DNA from: Archilochus colubris
Taxonomy: Eukaryota > Chordata > Aves > Apodiformes > Trochilidae
Direction: 5' to 3'
DNA: 64,000 nt
Assembly: GCA_023079485.1 (NCBI GenBank)
Contig: CM041108.1
Coordinates: 5,361,321-5,425,320 of the forward strand
Shown here: piece by piece, positions 48,672-59,980 of the stretch
How the letters are laid out: each line of letters opens with the position of its first letter
Numbering within the stretch: the stretch's first letter is position 1
The notes under the pieces: generated by a model
Database searches by the model: none
Seen by the model: only the letters and a program-made list of their open reading frames with translations
What the model was told of the DNA's origin: nothing
Program-made: the position numbers and the translations under genes

Positions 48672-51087
48672 AGCCACCAGGCAAATAGACTTTGAGACAT
48701 TAAAATCACAGAATCAAATTTGAAGGTCAGCTCCGTGCCGGCTCTTGCTTCTTTTGTTTAGGAAAACACATTACCATCGTTTCAAGCCTTTGGGGATGCA
48801 AAGGGATGTAAATGAGGTGGGTTTGGCAGTGCCATTATGCCCTTTCAGCTCCTGGTGTTGCAGCTGCTCATTAGGAACGTTCCCTTTTGAAGTTACCCTG
48901 AGAGCCAAATGGCAGGACAGGCGCTCAGCCCCTCCGAGAGGTTCTGTGTCAGTCCCTGCTCAATACCACAATGAGATCTGTCAGCGTACAGTATAGGTGC
49001 CTAAAGAAAGTGGAGTTGATAAAAATGAAGGATAAACTAGAGATTAAAATATTTTTTTTTCCACTTAGTTTGAGTCTTACAGCTTCCACTGTACATGTTT
49101 AAGCTGGTGATGAGATGGGAGATAATTGTTATCCTTACAGTGAATCATAGCTGGAGCTCCCAGGGATAAATGAAGGAAAAGAATGTCACAAAACACATTG
49201 AGGTGTATGAGGGTAGGTAATGATATGTTTGGAAAGGACCAAGGCTACCTGAGAGCTTCCAGTACAGCATTTTTTGGACCTCAGCATGGGCTTTGGCAGT
49301 GGATGTTGCTTTTATTTTGCAGCAAACAGATATGTAGTAGAGGTACTGTGGCAAAGCTATGGCTTGGACAAATCTAGAACATCAATAGCCTGAGTCCTAC
49401 TGACTTCAGATCTTCAGGCAGCTGCTGCTGGAATAGCCAGCAATGGAAGGTTTGTTCTGCTAAACAAGTGCAAATTGCTTTAAGATACCAAAGGCCTTCT
49501 CTGAGGGAGCAGCAGCTGTATGGGGTATATTCACATAGTGCTGTATAACAGCTGGATGAGTTACCCAGGTCCTTGAGCCACCACACTGCAAAAGTGAATA
49601 ATTGGTAAGGACATCCAGTGATCATTTAGAGCTGCATACCTGCAGCAGGAAGAAGGGAGAAGAAGAAAATAAGATGCTTGTGCCCCAAGATCAGTGTATC
49701 TCAACTTTACATTCACAGCGAGGCCTCAGATTTAAAAATAAGGGGGAGAGGGGTTTTCAGCTTAAGTCTGTAATTCACTTTTTCTACAGTGCAGGTGCTG
49801 TGTTACTGCCCTGTCCAGATAACCAAGGAGCTAAAGATCTGCAAGGCTCTGACTGTCCACAGAAGGCAGCAATGTACTTGGCATCACTTGGCTTGAGGCC
49901 AGGTCACCCAAAATCAGGGAATAGCAGAAACTGCTCCTGCAGGTATTTCTGCCAGCAATTCATAATGGCAGGGATGAAGCCCTATATCTGTAAATCTGAT
50001 ACAATTTAGGGTAGAGACAGTAATGTAATTTGGGTCCTAGCTGGTCCCTTAGCTATCTACATCCTAGATCTTATGGTGAGAGAGCTAGAGAGGTGAGCAG
50101 GGTGTGCTATGAACACTGGGAGCTGCCTTAGTACAAACTTGGTAGAATGATGTGGAAAATAATTTGGAAATTTCTTGAGATTGGTTAATTTCTTGGAATA
50201 GAGAGACCATTTGATTTATTTTGACTTAAAGCAAGTGTCCATCCTTATCTGTTTATTGTTTGCCAGGAGGGAATGAATATAAAGTCTTGACTGTTTTAAG
50301 TGTTCAGGAATCATCAGTGTCACAGTATCTTGAATTAAAATATTTTGAAAATGAAAGATCCTTTCCATAGAAGAGTCCTGGCTGAATTGTACAGAGAAAG
50401 TGTAGTTGACCAGGGGACAGGATATAGAAAACAGTGATGAAAATTTTATACAATGGAAATAAAGTCATTTTCCCTATATCTGAATGAGCTTTTCTGGATG
50501 TTTACATATTGAACTTCTAGTCTCAAATGCAACTCTAAAAATAAATCTATGAATGTTACTGGAACTGCAATATATTAATATATTAATACAGGTGTTAGTT
50601 AATTGCCCCAGAAATTAGTTTGTAGTATTAAAGAAAACAAGATAGTTTGCAGTAAGACACCTAGGTATTTTTTAAAATAAAAAAATGCAGACTTTTGTAG
50701 TGGTTTTAAATGCAGTCTTTTGAAGAAGAAGATTGATATGCATTAAGGATTCAAAAATTTAAATCCTGGTTTTTTTGCAGTGCCTTCATAGCCAGGATAA
50801 CCACGGCTGCATTTCAATATGATACAAAAGATGAACAGCCAATTTGGTGATGTTTACACAACACTGGCAAATTGGTCTTAATGTGTGGTATTATTGCATA
50901 ATCTTATGTTTAAAATAAACAGGGGAAATAATTGAAGAAACCTCAGAATTTGGAAATGCTTGTTGGTGGTTCTTCACATCCCACTAAAAAGCCCTCTGTC
51001 TTTGCATATTAATCACTCTTTCAAAGGAAGTTTGCCTTATTTGCATTGTGCATGCACTGAGGAGTCCCATAGTGTGCCTGAGGAGGG

Positions 51088-51102
51088 AAAAAAAAAAAAA
51101 AA
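51088..51102. repeat. Poly(A) run inside a purine tract (A15)
   Basis: Fifteen A residues are flanked by GAGGAGGG-type purines on both sides (purine tract about 51,080-51,117). Confidence 0.85.
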
Positions 51103-51801
51103 GAGAGGAGGGAATTGGAATTGTTGTTCTCAAAAGGGTTTTTATTCCATTCAAGTGGAAAGGCTGAATGCAGGAGAATTAGCACAGTGTTTTGTGGCAG
51201 AACAGCCCCATTGGGTCATCGGGTTTCATGGGGAGCAGTCCTGGCTTGTAAGGAGTCTGAGCACTGGGGTAGGGTTAGGAGGGGACTGACTCATCATGGG
51301 CTGATGTCATCTGCAGGATGCAAGATGCTTGTGATTAAATGTGCAAATACTCGGTGGGTTATTGAGCAATTGGGGTGGAAAATGAAATATTGGTGGAACG
51401 CTCAGGGTTTGCCTTTTATGAATACAGTGGCCAAAGCTCCACTCCTTGGTACCTTTGGAGAACGTGTGGAAGAGGTAAAGATGGTGAAGTTTTTGAGGTT
51501 TTTGCATTAATAGTTTCTCTGCATCACCCCTCTGCTAATGTGGTTTTGTGTTGCTTCACCTCTTCCTTTGGAGCAATGGGAGGTGATGTTAAAGGGTCTT
51601 GCTGCCTGTCCTGTTCTGGCTGCAGAGCCAGGAAAAATGAGCTTTTCTGATACCTTTACATCAGCCAGGAAGCTGTCTGACAGTTTGAAAAAATCTCCAA
51701 TTTTTCCCCCCATATTTTGAAACTTGAATTTTTGGGGTGATGGTAGAGATGTCTCAATAAGTAATAGCTCTGACATTACTTTGTTTTCCTAGGATGTACA
51801 G

Positions 51802-51826
51802 AAAAAAAAAAAAAAGGTGTGTGTGT
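51802..51826. repeat. A14 run followed by a short (GT)n
   Basis: A compound simple repeat: fourteen A residues followed by a short GT dinucleotide array. Confidence 0.85.
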
Positions 51827-52990
51827 AAATAGTAGAGCATAGTGGGAATTTTATTTTGAGAGGAGCTGTAGCACAATGAATGGGAATACTGCCCTGCAAA
51901 GCCAGCCTGGGATTTGTGGTGTTTATGAGCAGCATTATCAACAGCTTGTGTTGTAAGCACAGGTGGAACCTAATCCTGTGGTGATGTTGTTTCTGCTGAA
52001 GACGGAGAAATAAAGGCAACTGTTGGAGGAAGAAACTGCACTCCATACAACTGATATAATCACTGGACTGCCCAAATCTAAAGATATTATCAGATGTTTG
52101 TGTTTAGTCAATAGATTGAGCTCTGCTGTTTGCTGAAGCACTCGTTATATATCCGAGTTTCCTATTAATGGGGAATTCACAAGGTTCCCAGTAAAGTGAG
52201 GTAAAGCAGTGGGAGGTTCAGAAGCAGCTGTCCTCTGAACTAAGGACTGCAGAAAAATCTTGCATTGATGTGCTGGCTGGTGTAAGGCTCATTTCATCCT
52301 GGAAAAGTCCTTCCCAAAGTCAGGAATGGGAACAGAGCTTTTGGTGGGTTTGTTGGTGCCATCTGTAACACAAAATGGTAGCATCTTGCCTTAACAGAGA
52401 GTTTGCTGTTGTTCAGGAGGAATTTCTGGGTAAATTTGGTGAAGCTATTAGTGCAAGAGGACAGGGAGAGCATTCTGCTGATAATCTGTCACAGGTTTGT
52501 GTGTTCTAGTGGGAACACTTGGTTTATGACACGTGTGCCAGTCCATATCGGGTAGAAATGGAGATTTTTTCAGACTGTATCAAAGCTTTGTCTGCATGGC
52601 CTTGTGGTTACACTTAGAGTCAGAAGGAACAAACCCAAAGCCATCTGTACAATACATTTTGCATTATTTTCCACATTTATTTTCTTCATATCTTTTATAT
52701 CAAGCCCATTGTAGTCCCAGTGCTCAGAGGCTAAGTGTAGCAGTAACAACTAATCCATACAACTGCTGTTGATGTTACTTTTCCATCTGGGATGCATGTT
52801 AATGAGAGCAGTCCCTGCATTGTAGTGCAGGCTGGGGCTTTGTGAGGATAAAACAATGCCCTTAGCACACTGCACTCTGTGTCCTCTTTGAAAGCCTTAC
52901 AACCCTTTTTACAGCATCTCTCTAGCTGGGGCTATAAATAACAGTTTTCTGTGTGCTTAAAACTTCCATTCTTTGCAGTTCAGGATCTGG

Positions 52991-53046
52991 CATGCAAAAT
53001 GCATGCTCACACTGCTGGCTAATTATCATTTTTCATGAATTTAATT
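52991..53046. promoter_or_regulatory. Candidate homeodomain/POU-rich non-coding element
   Basis: CATGCAAAATGCATG at 52,991-53,005 is a near-palindromic pair of octamer-like half sites. It is followed within 30 bp by CTAATTATCA (a TAATTA homeodomain core) and TGAATTTAATT. This density of POU and homeodomain words is typical of conserved neural enhancers, and NCAM1 is a known homeobox target. This is inference from motifs only; AT-rich DNA yields such words by chance. Confidence 0.25.
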
Positions 53047-56000
53047 TTGTGCTTTTGAATATCTTAATACTGAAAGAAACACTCATCAGACACTCGTGTG
53101 TGCTGTTTTAGAAAAGGATAATCAACAGCTGCTTGTCCAAGTAACTTATTAAATTATTATAATTCACAATTCAAAAGAACAGACTACTGTAACCAGATTG
53201 CAGTTGTAGTGTTTTCAAAAGATAATCTCTGAGAAGTATAACATGCTTTTAGGGGTTGTGAACAAACATACAGAATTACTGCTCCCCTGAATCCTTTGGA
53301 GGTTAAGCTCTTAATGATCTGTGGGATGCAACTTGAAGGTGTTTGGCATTTATTATATTCTCCCTAGTGACTCCTATACGTTAGGAAAAGGCCCAGGTAC
53401 ATTAGCATGCTATTGAGAAAATAAAATGCAAATATGTGTTTATTGTGGACACTTATTCTGCAAGAACCAGGAGATTTCTTGTGGGTTTTGTTGTGGAAGG
53501 GCTTTGGCCAGTCAACTCTATAATTTTATTATTTCTTTTTATTTCTCTCTAAAATTAGTGTTTTGTCAAATACTTCATTTGTACAATCAAATTTGGAGTA
53601 GTTTGTACTTTCTGGACAGAAATAATGCCAAGAATGGGGAGTTCCAGTGCCTGCTTGTGTTTGCATTTAGGGAAAGATTGTAATTTTCTGCTTCAAGCTA
53701 GCATGAATGTTAGCTCCAGATTAGGGCTGTAGTGTGAAATGGTTCTCTTTAGTAGAATAAAAGTTATCTGAGCACTTGGAAATGGGTATGGCTGCTGGGA
53801 GGATGCTTTTTGTAGTGTAGGTTTATTGGTCATGCTCCTGTTGAGTTTGCTTTTGCTTAATGAGTGACAGTCATAGGAGGTGGGTCCTGCACTGGGATGC
53901 AGACAAACTGGGGAAGGACTCTGCTTTTCAGTCAGTGGGATGAAAGTTGTGGAAATCTTTCTTACACCTGCTGAAAAAAAGAAGGATTTAATTGAAAGAG
54001 GGGAAAAAAGTAGCCTTAGGAGATAAGCTGATTTTTTTTCCTGCACAGGACTTGCCTTACTGCTGACATCAGAATTCCTTCCATCTGTTGTTTCCAGGGG
54101 TGATTTGTTGTGCATGGTTACATAGGGAAAATATATATATACAGTGATGTTTTTCTTGCTCTCAGGTCCTTTAAATGGTAGCACTGTCAGTCCAACATTT
54201 TGTGGTGCTTGACACACATTTTCCTCTGTTGTAGGAATGAAAATGCTCCTCTTATTACCACTGCACATCATCAAGTAATGCATTAAAAAAACCCCTCACA
54301 CCTGTCTGATTTATTTTTATTCACTTTCTCTGCCAGAAGGGAATTTGCAGTGCATTGAAGTGTCTTAATTGGACCCCTTTTTTTTAAAACAGACATTTTC
54401 TGTAGCAGTTATATTTCCATTATTTTGCTAAATAGACGTTGAATATTCAAGTTAAAAAGGTGCTTTTTATACTTGGAGAAAAAGCTGTTGAGACAATATC
54501 TGAAGTGTGTTTACTTTGCATTTTTCCTGTAGTTTGTGCATAATCACAGGGCAAACACACTTGAAATATTTCTCTTTTTTTTTTTATGATTACAGTGGGT
54601 TATACACTGCTTATACAGTGACAGAAACAAACATTTTAGATACAATCCTCTTGGGTTTGTGCTTGCATCATCCTATTCTTCAAATTAAAACCTGTGGTAA
54701 ATGCCAGAACTCTAATGGCTGTGCCGTCCTGAAAACAGCAATAAATGAAAGCAGTCACCCTCTTCTTCCCATGTCCACCTCCATTTCTGATATTCTGTGT
54801 TTTGTAAATGTTAATCTGCACAGCAATCAGAGTATGATCATCTACAGAGGAAAGCCCTCATGTATTCTGATTTTAAAACTTATTTTGGTTAAAATAGACA
54901 GTCTGTATCTGGAGAATACACGTTGTATGAGAATGGATCTAGATTTAAATGATGCCATAAGGCAAATGTGTCTGAAGATCAGCTTCTGTTGTGGCTCTGC
55001 AGCTCCTGTGGGCAGTGTCTGAGAAGGGTTTGTGCCATTTTCAGAAGCCTTTTGTGTATTCCTGGTTGCTGTTTCTCATGAAGCTAAATTGGTCCATACC
55101 AGCAAGACTTGAGATAAAAATAGCAGATCCCTCACTAACTTATTTTGTGTGTTAATGCACTCTGTTATTTCTGTATTTCTGCAACACCTTTGGTATGGAA
55201 GTGCAGCTGTCATTTATTATTTACTGGGGCATCAAGAAATAACTGCAGAAACTACAAAATAAAGATCCTTTTCTCATCAGGTGAAGGTTGCAGTGAGTAG
55301 TGGGAGCAGAAGAATTTAGGTGAAGTGGTGAGTGAAAGCAATGCTGCTGATTCCCTTGGAATGTAGCACTTTAAATGGATTAGAACTAAAAATACCTCTG
55401 TCAGATCTGGCATCAGGTCCTGAAGTGTCTCTGCATCTACATACTCAGTGTCAATTTAAAAAGATTTCCTCACTTGAGCTAGGTGACAGCATTTCCAAAA
55501 CTGCTGGAGAAATACTTACAAATTGATGCAATATTTTTTTCCCTCAGAGCAAACATTTTTGGCCCGTAATTACTGCAACTGTTAGAATTCATCTAATGCT
55601 GTATTTCTGCTGATGTTGAAGAGGTTTTGGTCTTCATTTGTTGCTTCTTCAGATTTCTACAGGTTGAGGAAGAGCCAAGTTGATGCTGTATTGGTGTATC
55701 AGCTGTGTGTGCTGCAGGGAAGATCTTTGGAGTTGTTTCTGCTTTCCTTTAATTCAGATGCTTACAGAGGTCATAAATTAAAGGCTTCAGAAAAAGAAAA
55801 GTACAGTTTGAAAGCTCTGGTCCAGGTGACGATTTTGAAGTCCACTAGGTGGCACCAATTTATTGTTCTGTTAATAAAGTTGTTTCCTCTGGAAAAAGCC
55901 TTCAAATGCAGTTTGTGACTAATGCTTGGTGGTTTTTACTTTCAGAAGAGGAAGCATAAAGGAGGTGCTGGTCAGTAATACTCATCTATTTATCTTGTGT

Positions 56001-56655
56001 ATACATATCCTTCATGAGCCTGGGCTTTTTGGAGTGCAGAAATGAACTGGTATTTTGGATAGTATAGACAAATATTGCTAATTATTAGAATACTTATGCA
56101 GTTATTTCTTTTGACATTATCTTCCCAGTTCTAGCTTTTTTTTATCCTATTTGCTTAAGCATTCCCTGCTGAGCTGAGGTGGATTATGATCATACCAGCA
56201 CTAGATCAAACTTATTTCAGTGTGATAGTGCTGAATATGACATGAGCAGATTTTATTCCAGCACTAAGGGTAGAAATAGCTGTGACAGATACTTTTTTTT
56301 TAAGTTGATACACAGGGAGTTCTCAACATAGATTCTCTGGGTTGTGCTAAGCCAAGCTCTATGAGCTCTGTACAGAGCTGACAGCCTAATCAGAGGAGCT
56401 GGGCTGGTATGTTCCCTCTCCATCCTTGAAAATGTTATTCTGAGAAGGACATTTGGAATAGTCTTTGACTGGCTTAACACTCAGCCATTTTTGCCTTCTT
56501 AAAAGAAATTTCCTTTTGCAGCTGGTAGAATGTTTAGCTGGGACAGAGAGTTTTGCATCAGGTGTAGGGGTTGTGCTGATTACACTTGTGGCAGGGTAGA
56601 AGATGAGCAAGTTAGCTCACTGTGGCGTGAGCAGGCAGTCACTTTATTGCTCTTG

Positions 56656-56690
56656 TCTTTCTTTTTTTTTCTTTTTTCTTTTTTTTTTTT
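56656..56690. repeat. 35-nt polypyrimidine tract
   Basis: An uninterrupted T/C run with T6-T12 blocks. An AG does not follow closely, so there is no convincing splice acceptor. Confidence 0.85.
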
Positions 56691-57235
56691 GCATTGTCTG
56701 TGCTATCAAATACTGCTTCTGATGGCATTGTAAATGCATGAGTCTCATGTGGACCTTGGTTTCAAGCCAGTAGGGGAGATTTTTCAGATGCTGCACGAGA
56801 ATGAATTTTGAATAAGGCTTTGTTCTACCAAACAGAACCTTATTTCTTCATCTAATCTTGTTTTCCATCAAGCTGAGGGGGAGCTATAAGCAATGTTGCA
56901 GTTTTGCCTTTGTTGATTTTAAAAAGCCCACCAGTTCTGGGTTTAATCTGGTGCCATGCCAGAGAAGTGGAGCTTCTCTTAGGATTTTTGTCTGAACTGA
57001 AGAGCTCTTGTGCTTGGAGAGCACATAAGGTCCATCTCCAGTTGCCTCACTCCATGAAGGGAAGGCTAAGAAATGCCATTGCCTCTTTCTTCCAGGCAAG
57101 TGATCTGGGAGCAAGTGGTTTCCAAAGAAAAGTGGTTTCCCATTTTTGCTGTTGTCTGTACCCACTTTCTGTCTGGTCTCTGCTTGAAGGGATGAAGTCT
57201 TCCAGGAGAACCTGGAGTCCCAGAGAACATCTGAG

Positions 57236-57292
57236 AGTGAATATCCATCCATTTAGCAGTGAATATCCAGCCATTTAGCAGTGAATATCCAG
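57236..57292. repeat. 22-bp tandem repeat, about 2.6 copies
   Basis: AGTGAATATCC recurs at 57,236, 57,258 and 57,280, an exact 22-bp period. The unit is AGTGAATATCC followed by A(G/T)CCATTTAGC. Copies 1 and 2 differ at one position, and copy 3 breaks off after 13 bp. Confidence 0.95.
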
Positions 57293-57563
57293 TAGCAGTA
57301 CTGGAGGTGTTGGATGGTTTGTACCATGAGGGTTCTGAACCTGTAAGGAGATGTTTGCTTGGGCAGAGGTTTATTTAACCAGAGCAGACACTGCAGTGGA
57401 ACTGCAACACGTTTTTGTTTAGCTGGCAGCCTGCCTGCAGGCATTTGTGGTTTAGGTACTGTGAAACAGCTTGATTTATGTGCTGATGCTCTTTGTCTGG
57501 TTTAGGGTTTGTTGTGGTGGATTTTTTTTCTCTTAAACTGCAGATTCACTGGGTAGGCTGGCT

Positions 57564-57579
57564 CATAATGCATAATTCA
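57564..57579. promoter_or_regulatory. POU-like motif, copy 1
   Basis: CATAATGCATAATTCA contains the 11-mer ATGCATAATTC, which recurs exactly at 58,676-58,686. GCATAATT-type sequences resemble binding sites of class III POU factors (BRN family). This is motif-level evidence only. Confidence 0.25.
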
Positions 57580-58672
57580 AGTTATCTTTCCCCAAAGTAC
57601 AGTGCAGTCTGCACAGGCTCCTCCCAGTGAAATTAACAGTGTTTGGAAAAAATACTTCCCCCCCCTTGATGCTATTAATTTTTAAATACATTTGTGTGCT
57701 TTAATTTAACCCTTTAGGAAGCAGTTGGTGATATGTTAAGGCTTTGAATTTTGTGCTTGTCCCAGTGGTGCAGTTTCCATTTTTAGTGGATCTCTGGTTT
57801 CATGACAGAAGGATTTTCCTTTGAATGAAAATGGCACATGGGTAAATGCTGTAAAACTGTCCCAATGCAGAGGTTTCAGACAGTATGTAAAAGGTATGAG
57901 CTGACAAAATGTTAATTCTTAGCATCCTATTCAGGCACACGTTGCTAAAGATCTTACAGACTTTGTGGGGAGTTCTTGCATCAGTAGATTTCCTACTGAA
58001 ATTTTCCACTGCCATTTTTTTCCCTCTTCTTCACCATTTCTGCCTTGTTTGCTGCATATTGTTTAGCAATTGGAAGTTTTGGTACATGGGTTGTTGATAA
58101 CTCTCCTGCCCAGGGTGGGGAATGGTCCCTGTCTGCTCTCTGGGGCTGCTGGGGACTGGATCCCTGCTGTTCTTTGGACACAGCACAAACCTCATTGTAA
58201 ATTAGCCTAAAAAAGGGGAATTTACTGAAGCGTGTCCGGGTCTGTTTGATTTGTTGTGTTGGGATAATCAATCAGGAGTGACAAGAGGTGGGCAGGGACA
58301 TGGGCAGGGCAGGGGGTGAGCAGGCAGAGCATGAGTACAAGGTCTGTTCCCCAGAACAGAAGGTGGAATAGTGATTTATTATCTGACATTCTTTGAAAAC
58401 ATATGGAAAATACCAGACTTATAAATTTCCAAGGGAAATCATTTTGGAAGCAGTCTTTGCATATGTCCTTCCCCCCTTAATTGCATCCTTGGGAAAAGTG
58501 GAACAGTTCAGTCCTTCGTTGTTATTGAAAAGAAAGTTGAATGGTGGGGAGTTGGGTCCTGAGCTGGAGAGCATGGATAGAAGTCTGCAGACAATCCAAC
58601 ATGAACCTGTTAAATAGATTGGAGAAGTGTGGATAAACCAGGAATGGCTGAGAACTGCAGTGAATTCTGGGA

Positions 58673-58690
58673 GTTATGCATAATTCTCAT
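58673..58690. promoter_or_regulatory. POU-like motif, copy 2
   Basis: GTTATGCATAATTCTCAT carries the same 11-mer as 57,568-57,578, in the same orientation and 1,108 bp downstream. No wider repeat joins the two sites, so this is not simply a duplicated segment. Confidence 0.25.
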
Positions 58691-59963
58691 AGTACAATTT
58701 GCTTTTTTTTTCTTTTTAACATGATCCAAGGGAGGAGCAAGAAGCTCTGGAGCCATTCTGCCCATTTACAGCAATTCCACATTTCTGTGCTGCATCGTGG
58801 TTTGGTTTTACTTGTTTGTGGCATTTTTCAAGGTGCCTGCTAATTCAGCCTTCATTCTTGTGTTGCTTTCATGTTGCCACAGAAGTAAAAGACAATTTTG
58901 AAAGTTTCCTTGTTTTTTTTTCCCCTTCAGTCAGTGTAAATACCAGGTAATTTCCATCCTCTACAAATGCAAAGCAACTGCTGCTGGATTTAAGGTCCTG
59001 GCAGAGCAGTGTGGGCTGCAGGTGATCACAGCACAGCTCAAGTGGGACTTGAGGGATGGATTCTCTGCATTTCCTTCTTGGTGTAAGCATCAGAGGAAGC
59101 CACGTGTCTGGGCTTTGTCATATGTTCATCAGCCCCTCCCAGAAAATGATTTTACTAAAAAAATTATTCTGATTAAAAACTGCAAATCACCCCCTATATT
59201 TACCCGGTCATTAACTTCTTTTTTTAATTGTTTATTGTGGTAATTGCAGCTCGTTATCTCTGTTCTGATGAAGTAATGGAGGAGGATGTCCCAGGAGGCA
59301 CTGGCTGATAACAAAATCACCTTCCAAGTTGTGATTCAGAAACAGGCCTCCTGTGTGCATTTTATAATGAGCTTACACAACAGAGATGTATTGTCCTTTA
59401 CACAAACAATTGTGAGCTTGTACTGTTTTGGAACTCTCTGATAGGACAGAATTTAATTGTCTTTTTTTTTTAATTTATTTTAGTATTGGCTTTTCTTCAA
59501 TAGATGCAAAAGGGAAATCATTAAACTTCTTATTCCATTATTTGGGCATTAGTGATACCATGCTGCCATTACATTGCTTGTTAGAGACAATATTTGAAAC
59601 ACTTTCCAGAAAGTACAATCAAAGCAGTAAAACCAAGACCTGTCCATGACCCTCAGCAGCCTGGTTGGACTTCACTGGTGTAAGACCTGGAAGGCACCTG
59701 GGGCCAGGTGAATCAGGGATATCACAGTTCCCATCAGCTGATTATCGTGCCTACAGCTCTTGTTTCTGTACAGCCAATCTTGTCCCTGCTTGTAACAGGA
59801 GGCATTTTTCAAATACTCAGTTAGCAAGCTTGGAGTTTTATATTTTTAATTTTTTTTATCTTTCTGTTATAAATCTTAAGTAGACAAAATCTGCCTACAG
59901 CTGAGATTCTCTGAGTCTGCTAACCTATGCACCAGGTATTTTCCCCCTTATTTTATGGCAGCC

Positions 59964-59980
59964 TAATTGCATATGCATTA
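59964..59980. promoter_or_regulatory. POU dimer-like near-palindrome
   Basis: TAATTGCATATGCATTA contains a perfect TGCATATGCA palindrome flanked by TAAT-type half sites. It is close to the MORE-type (ATGCATATGCAT) site bound by POU dimers. This is a motif-based guess. Confidence 0.25.

Noticed and set aside
48690..48735. Possible minus-strand CR1 tail (AATCACAGAATCAAATTTG)
   Set aside because: Only a short resemblance to the CR1 terminal repeat, with no matching body beside it. It is too weak to call.
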